A DNA stretch of 64,000 nucleotides, taken from assembly GCA_902516825.1 (NCBI GenBank), contig CABXZZ010000001.1:1-64000 (forward strand), in the 5' to 3' direction. The translations under genes and the position numbers were made by a program. The notes beneath the pieces are model-generated. The model was given only the letters and a program-made list of their open reading frames with translations, ran no database searches and was not told where the DNA came from. This document shows, piece by piece, positions 32,405 to 42,089 of this stretch; positions within the stretch are counted from its first letter, which is position 1, and each line of letters opens with the position of its first letter. This DNA is from an uncultured SAR116 cluster alpha proteobacterium (lineage in GTDB: Bacteria; Pseudomonadota; Alphaproteobacteria; Puniceispirillales; Puniceispirillaceae).

Positions 32405-34159
32405 GTGACACCCTCATATTATTTTAACAGTGACGAAAATCAGAATACCAAAAAATCATCTTTCAATAATTTTGGCTCACAGAGCAATCAAAAAAATAAA
32501 AGCCATCAAAGAGAAAGACAAGAGGAAGCTTATTCCAACAGTCTTAAAAAAGGCAAAATAAAATTAAGTCAAAAAGATTTTAAAAATGCCAAAAAAGATT
32601 TTCTTTCTGCTTTTTCAAGCAAGAAAACAATCGAAATAGCACATCTACTATCCACTTGTTTTTCAAATCTAAAAGAGTACGAAAAAGCAAGTGAATTTTT
32701 TGAGCAGAATTTGCACCATTATTCGGAAATTGGACCTTACTGGGGCATTCTTGCACTTCATCATTACCTAATTGAAGACGAAGAAGGGGCTGCAGGAGCC
32801 GCATTAAAAGCCATAGAAGAATTTAACATTCAAATCCCAGAAATATGGAAAATTTTTATATACTCGGCCAAAAAACTGAACCAAGTTGATTTGATCTATG
32901 ACATTTGCAAAAAACATTCGAAATTATCTCATCTTAATCCTTATATAATCGAGGGGTACATAACAGGATGCTGCTCTACGAACAACTACGAGGAGGCAAG
33001 TGATTATATCAAATCCATTGGATTAACAAAGGATAATGCTCTTAGATTTGGAGAGATATCTTCATCATTATGCACAATGGTAGCGGCTATTTTAGAGAAA
33101 ACTACTAATGATATCAAAGAAGAATTAAGTTGGAACCTTTTAGCAAATCAATTAAATCCAGACAATAGCCCAATAAGATGGAATCTATCACTTTCCCAAT
33201 TAAAAAATGGACAAATAGAAGTTGGAGCTAACAATTATGAGGCCAGATTTAATTGCAAAGAGTTTGTAAGCCCTATTGAAAAATTTAGAAAACCAAAATG
33301 GAATAAGAATATAGCGAATAATTCAAAAATACTATTATGGTATGAACAGGGAATTGGTGACGAATTGAGGTTTTTGTCGGCCCTACCCTTTTTTCTAGAA
33401 GATTTTCCAAACGTCATTATTGAACCAAGTGATAAAATCCTTGGACTTTTACAAAACTCATTTTCAAAATTAGAGGTTAGAAAATCAGTTTTTTATGAGG
33501 GATATACTGACCAAAAAGAAGATTTCGATTATCACCTTCCAATGGGGAGCATGTTTTACTACGTAATAGAAAAATATAAAGAAAAATTTATAGAAAAAGA
33601 CTTTTCTTTACTAGAATCTTTTCTTGAAGCCGACCATTTAAGAGTGAATTACTGGAAAAATAAACTAAAAAAATTAACTAGAAAACCTAAAATTGGGTTT
33701 TGCTGGAGAAGTGGCTTAATTACCCCAGATAGATCAAGAGAATATTCAACTTTAGATGACTGGAAACCGTTACTCACTCAAGAAGATTTTTCTTTTGTAA
33801 ATCTCCAGTATGATATAGATTATCAGGATTTTACTAATTTTCATCCAAATTATTCTGCCAATTTTTTAGAAACTGGTTTCCTAGATCAAAAAAATGATAT
33901 TGAGGGAGCTGCCAGTTTAATTTCAAACCTAGATTTTGTAATTTCTGCTGGCTCAAGTCCCTCAATGGTTTCTAATGGTCTTGGGATACCTACATTGGTA
34001 TTTTGCTCAAGTAACTTACATTGGCTTGGAAGAACAGATAAATTCTCAAAGTGCCCACTTTTTAAAAATTCATATATTTATCCAACTTTCAACGCCTCTG
34101 AAGATCCAAATCTAGTCTCAGACGTTTCCAAATTCATCAATAGATACTTCACCACTTAA
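32405..34159 (+). CDS. TPR protein with glycosyltransferase-like C-terminus; candidate flagellin nonulosonic acid transferase (FlmG-like)
   Basis: N-terminal TPR-like helices; C-terminal LLWYEQGIGDELRFLSALP...KIGFCWRSG...ISAGSSPSMVSNGLGIPTLVF; GTG 32405 preferred because ATG 32384 lies at the predicted sigma54 start site. Confidence 0.65.
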   Translation: MTPSYYFNSDENQNTKKSSFNNFGSQSNQKNKSHQRERQEEAYSNSLKKGKIKLSQKDFKNAKKDFLSAFSSKKTIEIAHLLSTCFSNLKEYEKASEFFEQNLHHYSEIGPYWGILALHHYLIEDEEGAAGAALKAIEEFNIQIPEIWKIFIYSAKKLNQVDLIYDICKKHSKLSHLNPYIIEGYITGCCSTNNYEEASDYIKSIGLTKDNALRFGEISSSLCTMVAAILEKTTNDIKEELSWNLLANQLNPDNSPIRWNLSLSQLKNGQIEVGANNYEARFNCKEFVSPIEKFRKPKWNKNIANNSKILLWYEQGIGDELRFLSALPFFLEDFPNVIIEPSDKILGLLQNSFSKLEVRKSVFYEGYTDQKEDFDYHLPMGSMFYYVIEKYKEKFIEKDFSLLESFLEADHLRVNYWKNKLKKLTRKPKIGFCWRSGLITPDRSREYSTLDDWKPLLTQEDFSFVNLQYDIDYQDFTNFHPNYSANFLETGFLDQKNDIEGAASLISNLDFVISAGSSPSMVSNGLGIPTLVFCSSNLHWLGRTDKFSKCPLFKNSYIYPTFNASEDPNLVSDVSKFINRYFTT

Positions 34160-34187
34160 TTGTTAAGATTCAAAAAGAGAAACAAAA

Positions 34188-35927
34188 ATGAATAACTTGG
34201 CTAATGATCCCTCGGGTAAAGAGAACAAAATATGTTCTAAGCCCATCTCAACAAAAAAATTAAATAAAAAAAAGCTTAAGGCTTTGGACAAATTTGAGGA
34301 ATTAAACGGTATATCATGGCAAACTCTCAAAGAAAGAGGAATGATTTTTCTAGACTCTGAAAATTTTCCAAAAGCTAAGCTTTGTTTACTGAAGTCTCTG
34401 AATATGCACAAAGATTTGGAAGTTGTGCATAAATTAATGCTTTGCATGTCTCATTTAAAACAAACCAAGGAAGCCACTCAGATATTAGAAGAGAACCTGC
34501 AGCATTTTCAAACTGTTGGGCCATATTGGGCATTATTCGCTTTTTATGCACTAGGAGAAAAACAATACGAAACATCGTTTGGAGCAGTTTTACAAGCAAT
34601 CACCATATATGACCAAAATTTTCCTGAAATGTGGAAAATTTTTTCTTTATCCGGTTTAATGTGTGATCAACACGAGAAAACTAAACAAATAAGCAAATCG
34701 TACATGGATAAAGGTACTTTCAACGAATTTATTTTTGAAAGTTTTATTAATTCGTGTCTTCAGTTAGGAGATTCGAAGGAAGGACTAGATTTTCTTTACT
34801 CAACTACATTTGATTGGAAACAATACCCAATATTAATAGGTATTGCTGCCAATTTACATGGGCATTTTGAAAAGGAAAATTCAAATCAGCTTAAACTAAA
34901 TAAAAAAGCAGTTGAGCTTGCACCTGAGAATGAAAAACTTCGATGGAACCTAGCACTTTCACAACTTCGAAATGGTGATATAAAAGAAGGTCTAAATAAT
35001 TATGAGATTCGGTTCGAGTGGGATGAATACCCAAGCCCTGTAAGACAATTTAAAAATGCAAAAAGGTGGCATCCAGATGTGGACCCGGATGCACGTATTA
35101 TGCTCTGGTTTGAGCAGGGTATTGGAGACCAATTACGATTCTGGTCTGCTCTTCCTGATTTTAAAAAACGTTACCCTAACATAATATTAGAACCAATGGC
35201 TAAAACTGCTGAGATCCTTCAGTCATCTTTCCCAGACCTGGAGGTACGATGGAACAACATAAATCCAGAAAATTTATTTTCATACGAGGAAGATTTTGAT
35301 TACCATCTACCAATCGGTTCAATGTTTGGATTCGAAGTTCAAAAACATGCTGAAAAACTCAAGAATAAGGATTTTTCGCTAAATTGGAATTATCTCAAGC
35401 CTGATAAGTTAAGGAAAATGTATTGGGAACAAAAACTAAACACACTGTCAAATAAACCAAAAATAGGCTTCTGTTGGCGCAGCCAAAACACTAGTGGCCA
35501 TAGAAAAAGTGAATATACAGAGCTATACCAATGGCAAAATCTTCTGCAAAATCCAGATTTTAGTTTCGTAAATTTACAATATGACCTCAGTCATGAAGAG
35601 TTTTTGGAAAAGTACGGAGATTTCGAAAAAAGCTTTTTAAATACTGGTCATTTAGACCAAAAAGACGATTTGGAAGGAGCTCTGTCATTGATATCAAATT
35701 TAGATTTTGTTATTAGTGCGAGTGCAGCACCATCAATGATATCGAGTGCATCTGGCATCCCAACTATCATATATTCTTCTCCACACATGTATACCTATGG
35801 AAGGTTAAGTGCTTTTTCAAAATGTTGTCTATTTGGAAACTCGGTATCTTATTTAACCTCGGACGTGTCTAAAGATGGAAACTTAGTAACAGATATATCC
35901 AACTATTTAATTAAACGCTCTAAATAA
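34188..35927 (+). CDS. Second TPR-glycosyltransferase, paralogue of preceding gene
   Basis: IMLWFEQGIGDQLRFWSALPDF...KIGFCWRSQNTSGHRKSEYTELYQW...ISASAAPSMISSASGIPTIIY. Confidence 0.7.
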   Translation: MNNLANDPSGKENKICSKPISTKKLNKKKLKALDKFEELNGISWQTLKERGMIFLDSENFPKAKLCLLKSLNMHKDLEVVHKLMLCMSHLKQTKEATQILEENLQHFQTVGPYWALFAFYALGEKQYETSFGAVLQAITIYDQNFPEMWKIFSLSGLMCDQHEKTKQISKSYMDKGTFNEFIFESFINSCLQLGDSKEGLDFLYSTTFDWKQYPILIGIAANLHGHFEKENSNQLKLNKKAVELAPENEKLRWNLALSQLRNGDIKEGLNNYEIRFEWDEYPSPVRQFKNAKRWHPDVDPDARIMLWFEQGIGDQLRFWSALPDFKKRYPNIILEPMAKTAEILQSSFPDLEVRWNNINPENLFSYEEDFDYHLPIGSMFGFEVQKHAEKLKNKDFSLNWNYLKPDKLRKMYWEQKLNTLSNKPKIGFCWRSQNTSGHRKSEYTELYQWQNLLQNPDFSFVNLQYDLSHEEFLEKYGDFEKSFLNTGHLDQKDDLEGALSLISNLDFVISASAAPSMISSASGIPTIIYSSPHMYTYGRLSAFSKCCLFGNSVSYLTSDVSKDGNLVTDISNYLIKRSK

Positions 35928-35959
35928 TATCAAATTTGCGGGCTAACTAATGATTTATT

Positions 35960-35975
35960 TGGCATTAATTTTGCA
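35960..35975 (+). promoter_or_regulatory. Predicted sigma54 promoter of hisH-hisF-pseA operon
   Basis: TGGCATTAATTTTGCA; GG-N10-GC. Confidence 0.75.
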
Positions 35976-36009
35976 AATTTATGGCAGCTAATGTGGATGG
36001 GGAATTTCT

Positions 36010-36624
36010 TTGATTAAAGATATTGGAATTATAGACTATGATATGGGTAACATTAGTTCTCTATCAAATGCCATTATAGAAGTTGGCGGCAAACCCTCAA
36101 TAATTAATGATCCAACTTCAGTTGCGGGATTTTCTAAAATCATTCTGCCGGGAGTTGGGGCTTTCAAAGATGCAATTTCTAATTTAAAGAGCAAGCAATT
36201 TATTAGCGTTTTGAATGACTTTGCTTCATCGGGCAAACAAATCCTAGGTATATGCTTAGGGATGCAATTAATGTGTAAAACTTCATCCGAAAATGGCTAT
36301 TTTGATGGACTTGGTTGGTTCGATGCTGAAGTTAATAAATTACCAAAAACTAGTAATATCAAACTCCCTCATATCGGTTGGAATGAAGTAAATTTTTCCA
36401 AGCAAAATGCATTATTAGAAACTATAAAAGACAAGTCAGATTTTTATTTTGTACATGGATATCATGTTGAATGCAAAAATTATGAAGACATTTTATCAAC
36501 CTCTTCTCATGGGATAAATTTCGTCTCTGCAATACAAAATAAAAATATTACTGGAGTACAGTTTCACCCGGAAAAAAGTCAATCAGCTGGACTATCACTA
36601 ATTAAAAACTTTCTGGAGAGCTGA
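36010..36624 (+). CDS. hisH: HisH-like glutamine amidotransferase (ammonia supply for sugar amidination)
   Basis: DIGIIDYDMGNISSLSNAI...ILPGVGAFKDAI...ILGICLGMQLMCKTSSENG...GVQFHPEKSQ. Confidence 0.9.
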   Translation: MIKDIGIIDYDMGNISSLSNAIIEVGGKPSIINDPTSVAGFSKIILPGVGAFKDAISNLKSKQFISVLNDFASSGKQILGICLGMQLMCKTSSENGYFDGLGWFDAEVNKLPKTSNIKLPHIGWNEVNFSKQNALLETIKDKSDFYFVHGYHVECKNYEDILSTSSHGINFVSAIQNKNITGVQFHPEKSQSAGLSLIKNFLES

Positions 36625-36626
36625 TA

Positions 36627-37385
36627 ATGCTTAAGAAACGTTTAATCGCAGTTTTGATAGTAAATGGAAAGTACGTAGTCCAGAGCGTAAAATTCAAACA
36701 TACTAACGCGATTCATTACGATGCAGCAGAGGCTATTGAATGCTTCAACAAATGGTCAATAGATGAAATTATTATTCTAAATGTTTCGAGGACTGAAGAA
36801 ACAAGAATGGAGTTTAGTAAGACTATAGAGAATATATGCAAAAAATGCTTTCTTCCAGTGGCAGTGGGGGGATGGATTACAGATATAAATTATTCCAGAG
36901 AATTATTTTATAAAGGTGCTGATAAACTTATTCTAAATACCGCCTTTCACACTAATCCTGCTCTTTGCGAGAGTTTAGCGTCTAAGTTTGGAACTCAGAG
37001 CATTACAGCCTCAATTGATGTAAAAAAAGAGAATAAAAGAACAACCGTTTGGGTAAACCGCGGCAGAATAAATACTGAATACCATCCATCAGATTGGGCG
37101 AAACGTGCTGTTGAACTGGGCGCCGGTGAAATATTCTTTAATTCAATTGACCATGATGGAGCAAGAAAAGGATATAATTTAGTTACGTTAAACGATATTT
37201 GTTCAAGCGTAAATGTACCCGTAATAGCTTTCGGAGGGGTTTTTAATTGGTCCCATTTGTCTGAGGGAATAAGAGAAGGAGCTGATGCAGTAGCTTTAGC
37301 TAATCAACTTCATTACACAGAACATAGCGCTCGTAGAGCAAAAAAATTTCTGATAAATGAAGGTCTAAACGTTAGGAGTATTTAG
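36627..37385 (+). CDS. hisF: HisF-like cyclase-family subunit
   Basis: KKRLIAVLIVNGKYVVQSVKFKHTNAIHYDAAEAIECFNKWSIDEIIILN...VAVGGWITDINYSRELFYKGADKLILNTA. Confidence 0.9.
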   Translation: MLKKRLIAVLIVNGKYVVQSVKFKHTNAIHYDAAEAIECFNKWSIDEIIILNVSRTEETRMEFSKTIENICKKCFLPVAVGGWITDINYSRELFYKGADKLILNTAFHTNPALCESLASKFGTQSITASIDVKKENKRTTVWVNRGRINTEYHPSDWAKRAVELGAGEIFFNSIDHDGARKGYNLVTLNDICSSVNVPVIAFGGVFNWSHLSEGIREGADAVALANQLHYTEHSARRAKKFLINEGLNVRSI

Positions 37386-37393
37386 GAGATATC

Positions 37394-38686
37394 ATGAAAT
37401 ATTGTAAAAAATGTCTTTATCCCATTAATGCAAAACCTACAATTATTTTTGATGATGATGGAGTATGTAGTGGTTGTAGATATCATGAAAGCCGAGTTAA
37501 ACTTGAAATAGATTGGAAACAAAGAAAAATAATATTTGAGCAAATTATTGATGAGGCAAGAAAGCTCAAAAAGATACGCGGCAACTCTCACGACTGCATA
37601 GTGCCTGTTTCTGGTGGAAAGGACTCCCATTATCAGGTATGGCTTTTAAAAAAGAAATATGGGTTAAACCCGTTACTTGTCACTTTTAATCATGCGTTTA
37701 ACACTTCATCTGGACTTAGAAACTTAGAAAATTTGATTGAAAAATCTGGCTGCGATGCAATACGGTATTCAGCTGGTTTAGACTCAGTATATCGAATTAG
37801 CAGTTATATGTTGAAGGAAGTTGGTGATATTACATGGCATTATCATGCAGGAATAAGAACCTTTCCCTTTCAGATTGCAGTTAAATATAACATTCCTCTT
37901 GTGATTTGGGGGGAACATGGCTTTGCTGAACTAACCGGCATAGTATCTCTTGAAGATTTTGTTGAACACACCAGATGGACGCGCAAAGAGCATGACATGA
38001 GGGGATATGAGCCCGAGACATTAATTGGTAAAAATAACATTACCAGAGCAGATATAGCACCCTACATATATCCTTCTGAAGATGAAATAGAAAACACCGA
38101 AGTTCGAGGCATTTACTTGAGTAATTTTTTTGATTGGAATGCAAAATCACATGCTGAATTGATGATGAGGGAATGGCAGTTTTCTCCTATCACCTTCAAA
38201 AGGGATAGGACTTTTAATCTTTATTCAAAAATTGAAGATCATGCGAATGACGTTCATGATTACCTAAAATATCTAAAATTTGGATATGGCAGAGCGACTG
38301 ATGATGCATCTATGGAAATAAGACACGGAAGGCTTACTAGAGAAAAAGGAATTCAATTAGTACAAGAATATGATTCCAATGAGCCCTCAACGTTAGAGCA
38401 CTATTGCGATTTCTTGGAAATAACTAAAACTGATTTTTACAAAGTTGTAGAGAACCAACGTGACCCAGAAATCTGGCAAAAAAATAAATCTGGAGAATGG
38501 GAGGTTAGAGATGCTGTGTGGTTCAACACAAAAGCGCAGAAGAATAATAAAAAAGAAAATGAATCAACTGAAAACAGCACTTTTAGCGAAAAAAATCGTC
38601 AATTGTATTTTAATCCCAACCTCCCTCCTTTAAAATTTGGGGATAGAGCAGTTGATGAGGCTGACTTAAAGTTCAGGGCGTTATAA
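37394..38686 (+). CDS. pseA: N-acetyl sugar amidotransferase, PseA/WbpG family
   Basis: MKYCKKCLYPINAKPTIIFDDDGVCSGCRYHE...DCIVPVSGGKDSHYQVWLLKKKYGLNPLLVTFNHAFNTSSGLRNLENLIEKSGCD. Confidence 0.9.
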   Translation: MKYCKKCLYPINAKPTIIFDDDGVCSGCRYHESRVKLEIDWKQRKIIFEQIIDEARKLKKIRGNSHDCIVPVSGGKDSHYQVWLLKKKYGLNPLLVTFNHAFNTSSGLRNLENLIEKSGCDAIRYSAGLDSVYRISSYMLKEVGDITWHYHAGIRTFPFQIAVKYNIPLVIWGEHGFAELTGIVSLEDFVEHTRWTRKEHDMRGYEPETLIGKNNITRADIAPYIYPSEDEIENTEVRGIYLSNFFDWNAKSHAELMMREWQFSPITFKRDRTFNLYSKIEDHANDVHDYLKYLKFGYGRATDDASMEIRHGRLTREKGIQLVQEYDSNEPSTLEHYCDFLEITKTDFYKVVENQRDPEIWQKNKSGEWEVRDAVWFNTKAQKNNKKENESTENSTFSEKNRQLYFNPNLPPLKFGDRAVDEADLKFRAL

Positions 38687-39645
38687 AGAATCAGTCTCTC
38701 GTTTAACTAAATTGGTTGAAAGCATTTTTAATTTTTTTTGAGCAATAAATTCTGAGTTACCGCTTCCAGTAATATCTTCGAAATTGGGGAATCGCGAAGA
38801 TAATGCCACGGAGCGGTAAATTTTCCTAACATTTTGTCTTTTTGCAAACCTTCTTAATCTCTTCGGGGTCTGAAATTTATTTTTGTCGTAATACCCAAGT
38901 ATATCACTCTTAGATACTTTAAGTCTCACAGGTGCCTGAGGTAAATTTTGAAGCATTACGCAAGAATCCACGCCAAGCATTTCCTGAAGTGTGATTCTAT
39001 CAATATCGAAAGATATGCCATAATCTTTAGAGGTCTTTTTGAACTTCTCAAATATTTCCTAAAAATTTGATGGCGAAATATTATCAATAAGAGTTTTGAA
39101 TTCTTTATTCACACTTTAATATTCCCTTGCTGCTGGAATAATATGGTCCTCTAATAGCCCACCGTTTACGTTAAAAACAGTAAATAAATGGCCACTTTTT
39201 TTTGTAACTCTTGAGAGCTCAGAAAAAGCACATTCTATTTGATAATAATTTGCAAGATTGAGCAAAACACCATGACAGCACACAAAATCAAATTCTTAAC
39301 CTTCAAAGGGAAAAGATATAACATTTACACTTTGAAATTTAATGCTACCTTCCGCCAATCCTTGTTTTTTTGCTTTTTCTCTTGCTATTGGGATGAGATC
39401 CTCCCCAAGGTCAACACCTGTCACTTTTGCGCCAAGATACTTAAATTTAATTGATAATTTTGCCCTGTCCCCGCAACCTGCATCCAATTGTTTCTTATTA
39501 GAAACAAAAAATTTTGTCTACCCCAAAATAATCAGGCTCAATCATAGACATGAACCTGTCCATAGCTATCTGATTTCCAGCGACTCTTTTATGCTGTTCA
39601 TAATAAATCTCACGAGTTTTTTCGTTTATTAGTTTTTCATTCATC
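38681..39645 (-). pseudogene. Degraded SAM-dependent methyltransferase gene
   Basis: Minus-strand pieces: MNEKLINEKTREIYYEQHKRVAGNQIAMDRFMSMIEPDYFGVDK / frameshift near 39510 / LDAGCGDRAKLSIKFKYLGAKVTGVDLGEDLIPIAREKA...FPFEG* (TAA 39296-39298) / EFDFVCCHGVLLNLANYYQIECAFSELSRVTKKSGHLFTVFNVNGGLLEDHIIPAAR / break near 39115-39122 / VNKEFKTLIDNISPSNF* (near 39060) EIFEKFKKTSKDYG... Confidence 0.8.
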
Positions 39646-39667
39646 TAACTTTTCCTATGATGTCTCA

Positions 39668-40105
39668 TCATCCAATCCTAAATGAGGTTTGAATAGCTTT
39701 AAACTGTAATTTATTTAGGTTCGATTTTAATTTTTTATTCTCAAAAGGCACGTTAATATAAAAGTAATCTGGAATAATCGTTTTTACACTTTTCTCGGGT
39801 CGATAGTTATCTTTTATAAAATTTAAACACCAACTAATTAAATCTATATCTTGGTTTTGAACGTTAATGCCTATAGAGTTGTCGTCTTTTAAATATACTG
39901 AGCCAATAGGTTCTTCGCCATCTTTTATAATAAACCATGCTTTATAAGGGTTATTAATTACAAAATTCTTATGTTCAGTATAGCTTGGAACTTTGCTGTG
40001 ACTTATAAAAAATTCGCGACTTTTTAATAAATCGTATAAAACGTCAATATGATACTTAGAGCATGAGATCATCTCAGCAGAATAATTCCAATTCTTATCA
40101 GTCAT
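39668..40105 (-). CDS. GNAT-like acetyltransferase (possible PseH-type)
   Basis: YDLLKSREFFISHSKVPSYTEHKNFVINNPYKAWFIIKDGEEPIGSVYLKDDNSIGI...; downstream of pseI. Confidence 0.55.
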   Translation of the reverse strand: MTDKNWNYSAEMISCSKYHIDVLYDLLKSREFFISHSKVPSYTEHKNFVINNPYKAWFIIKDGEEPIGSVYLKDDNSIGINVQNQDIDLISWCLNFIKDNYRPEKSVKTIIPDYFYINVPFENKKLKSNLNKLQFKAIQTSFRIG

Positions 40106-40175
40106 CTTTATTTAAATTTCCAAATTAGAAATCGGTAACAACAATGAATATTTAAATTATACATTTTGCTCTATA

Positions 40176-41225
40176 TCAGTCAAAATCATCTGCCGTAACC
40201 CTAAAACCTCTCTTAATATTGTTTTTCACTTTTTTACCCAAGACATTATAATAATATTTTGGTTCTAAGCCAAAACCGGGTCTGATTCTTCTTACATGCT
40301 CCTCCGTTATAACATCCCCTACCCTTAAATTTTCAACAAAGTATAGTGAGCGTCGAAAAATTTTATTTTCCTTTTCAAGTTTTGATCTGGAGCAGCTATT
40401 TTCTCCCAAAGCATGATATGTTTCATCTGTCTTAATGACTAACTCTCTCATTTCATCAGGTTCAAGAGAAAAACTACTGTCAACACCACCTTGATCTCTT
40501 GAGAGTGTAAAATGTTTTTCTATCAGAGATATACCTAATGCTGTTGCAGCTATTCCTGCGACTGTTCCCCTAGTATGGTCAGACAACCCAACATGTACAG
40601 AAAATTCTTTTTTTAACAAATTAATTCTAGCTAAGTTTGCTGACGATAGTGGGGTCGGATAGCTGCTTACGCAATGGAAAATAGCTAATTCTTTGCAACC
40701 ACCAGATTTAACTGTTTCAAGCGCCTCACCAATCTCTTCAAAAGTTGCCATTCCAGTTGAGATTAGCATGGGCTTTCCCTTTGACGCCACGTATGACAGC
40801 AATGGTAGGTCTGTTATTTCAAATGAAGCAATTTTATAAGCTGGAGTATTGAGCGTTTCTAATAAATCTACCGCAGTCTCGTCAAAGGGAGTAGAGAAAA
40901 TAGTAACACCAACTTTTTTTGCGTAACTAAATAATTTTTTGTGCCAAACATATGGTGTAAATGCCTCACCATATAATTCATATAGGGTTTTACCTTTCCA
41001 AATACCTTTTTGAATTTTAAAATCGTCAAGATTGCAATCTATTGTCATGGTATCAGGCGTGTATGTTTGAATTTTTACAGCATGAACTCCACAAGATTTA
41101 GCAGCCTTAATAGTCTCAAACGCTCTCTCGAGACTACCATTATGATTAGCTGATATTTCAGCAATCACAAATGGACTGTTGTCTGTCGAGATTGTATGTT
41201 TACCTATTTTTATCGGCTTAAGCAT
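40176..41225 (-). CDS. pseI: Pseudaminic acid synthase PseI
   Basis: PFVIAEISANHNGSLERAFETIKAAKSCGVHAVKIQTYTPDTMTID...GKTLYELYGEAFTPYVWHKKLF...GLSDHTRGTVAGIAATALGISLIEKHFTLSRDQGGVDSSFSLEPDE. Confidence 0.93.
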   Translation of the reverse strand: MLKPIKIGKHTISTDNSPFVIAEISANHNGSLERAFETIKAAKSCGVHAVKIQTYTPDTMTIDCNLDDFKIQKGIWKGKTLYELYGEAFTPYVWHKKLFSYAKKVGVTIFSTPFDETAVDLLETLNTPAYKIASFEITDLPLLSYVASKGKPMLISTGMATFEEIGEALETVKSGGCKELAIFHCVSSYPTPLSSANLARINLLKKEFSVHVGLSDHTRGTVAGIAATALGISLIEKHFTLSRDQGGVDSSFSLEPDEMRELVIKTDETYHALGENSCSRSKLEKENKIFRRSLYFVENLRVGDVITEEHVRRIRPGFGLEPKYYYNVLGKKVKNNIKRGFRVTADDFD

Positions 41226-41847
41226 TCCTGGAGTCCTTTGAGAGCTTTAAACGTGTTATCTCTTCGGAGATTATCGTATTCCAACCCATAAAATCTTTGG
41301 GGAGATCTGACTTTTTATGGATGGTACCGTGTTCCCTTTGCTCAAACGATTTCCATCTTAAATCAAGCATGTCATCAATATTTGCTATCAACATTTTCTC
41401 AATCTCTATTTTTAACCTCTGATGCGCTTTTAGAAAAGTAAACTTTTGTTCATCTATATCTATTTTTTTTCTAAAAATGATCGGCCCAGTATCTATTCCC
41501 GCATTCAATTCATGTATAGTGATGCCACATTTATTCTGGTCATAAAACGCCCAAAATATTGGGTGAGCACCCTTATTGTAGGGTAAAAATGACATGTGAA
41601 GATTAATAATTGGACACCCAATAGTCTTAATAATTTCACTGGACAATATATGCCTGTAACCAAAACTTATTGCTAAGTGATAATTGTCAAAACAAATATT
41701 ATTTTCACAATGCGTAACCTCATATCCCCTAACTTCAAGGTCTTTAATAAGTCTAGTAGAATTGGTATCGTAGCCAAGAAACAATATTTTGTTACTTTTA
41801 TTATAATGACTCGAAAAATTCATCTTACCAACATCTCGACGGTTCAT
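41218..41847 (-). CDS. Formyltransferase-family protein (candidate sugar N-formyltransferase)
   Basis: INLHMSFLPYNKGAHPIFWAFYDQNKCGITIHELNAGIDTGPIIFRKKIDI is the formyltransferase signature; overlaps pseI start. Confidence 0.8.
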   Translation of the reverse strand: MNRRDVGKMNFSSHYNKSNKILFLGYDTNSTRLIKDLEVRGYEVTHCENNICFDNYHLAISFGYRHILSSEIIKTIGCPIINLHMSFLPYNKGAHPIFWAFYDQNKCGITIHELNAGIDTGPIIFRKKIDIDEQKFTFLKAHQRLKIEIEKMLIANIDDMLDLRWKSFEQREHGTIHKKSDLPKDFMGWNTIISEEITRLKLSKDSRNA

Positions 41848-41925
41848 TTTTTAAGATTATTAATATCAATTTTTAATTTATAAAAATTACAAAAAAATTT
41901 AGACTAATCCTAAGTAGAACAATTC

Positions 41926-41941
41926 TGCACATTTTGTGCCA
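41926..41941 (-). promoter_or_regulatory. Predicted sigma54 promoter of formyltransferase-pseI operon
   Basis: Minus strand TGGCACAAAATGTGCA; GG-N10-GC. Confidence 0.6.
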
Positions 41942-42089
41942 ATTAATAATTGAATTTCTAAACATCTGCATATGTATAAAATAAACTTCTTTATACATAA
42001 TTTTTGAAATGTTATGTTAAATTACAAAGTGTTTTTATCTCACAGAAGAAAGCTTGTGAAAATTTGAAAATTTATATTAGGTGTGATTA

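Noticed and set aside
36010-37385. hisH-hisF as part of a histidine operon
   Set aside because: No other his genes; immediately followed by PseA/WbpG amidotransferase and preceded by flagellin glycosyltransferase candidates.
39239-39632. Plus-strand ORFs 39239..39454 and 39342..39632
   Set aside because: They are antisense to the decayed methyltransferase whose minus-strand translation is recognisable; treated as spurious.
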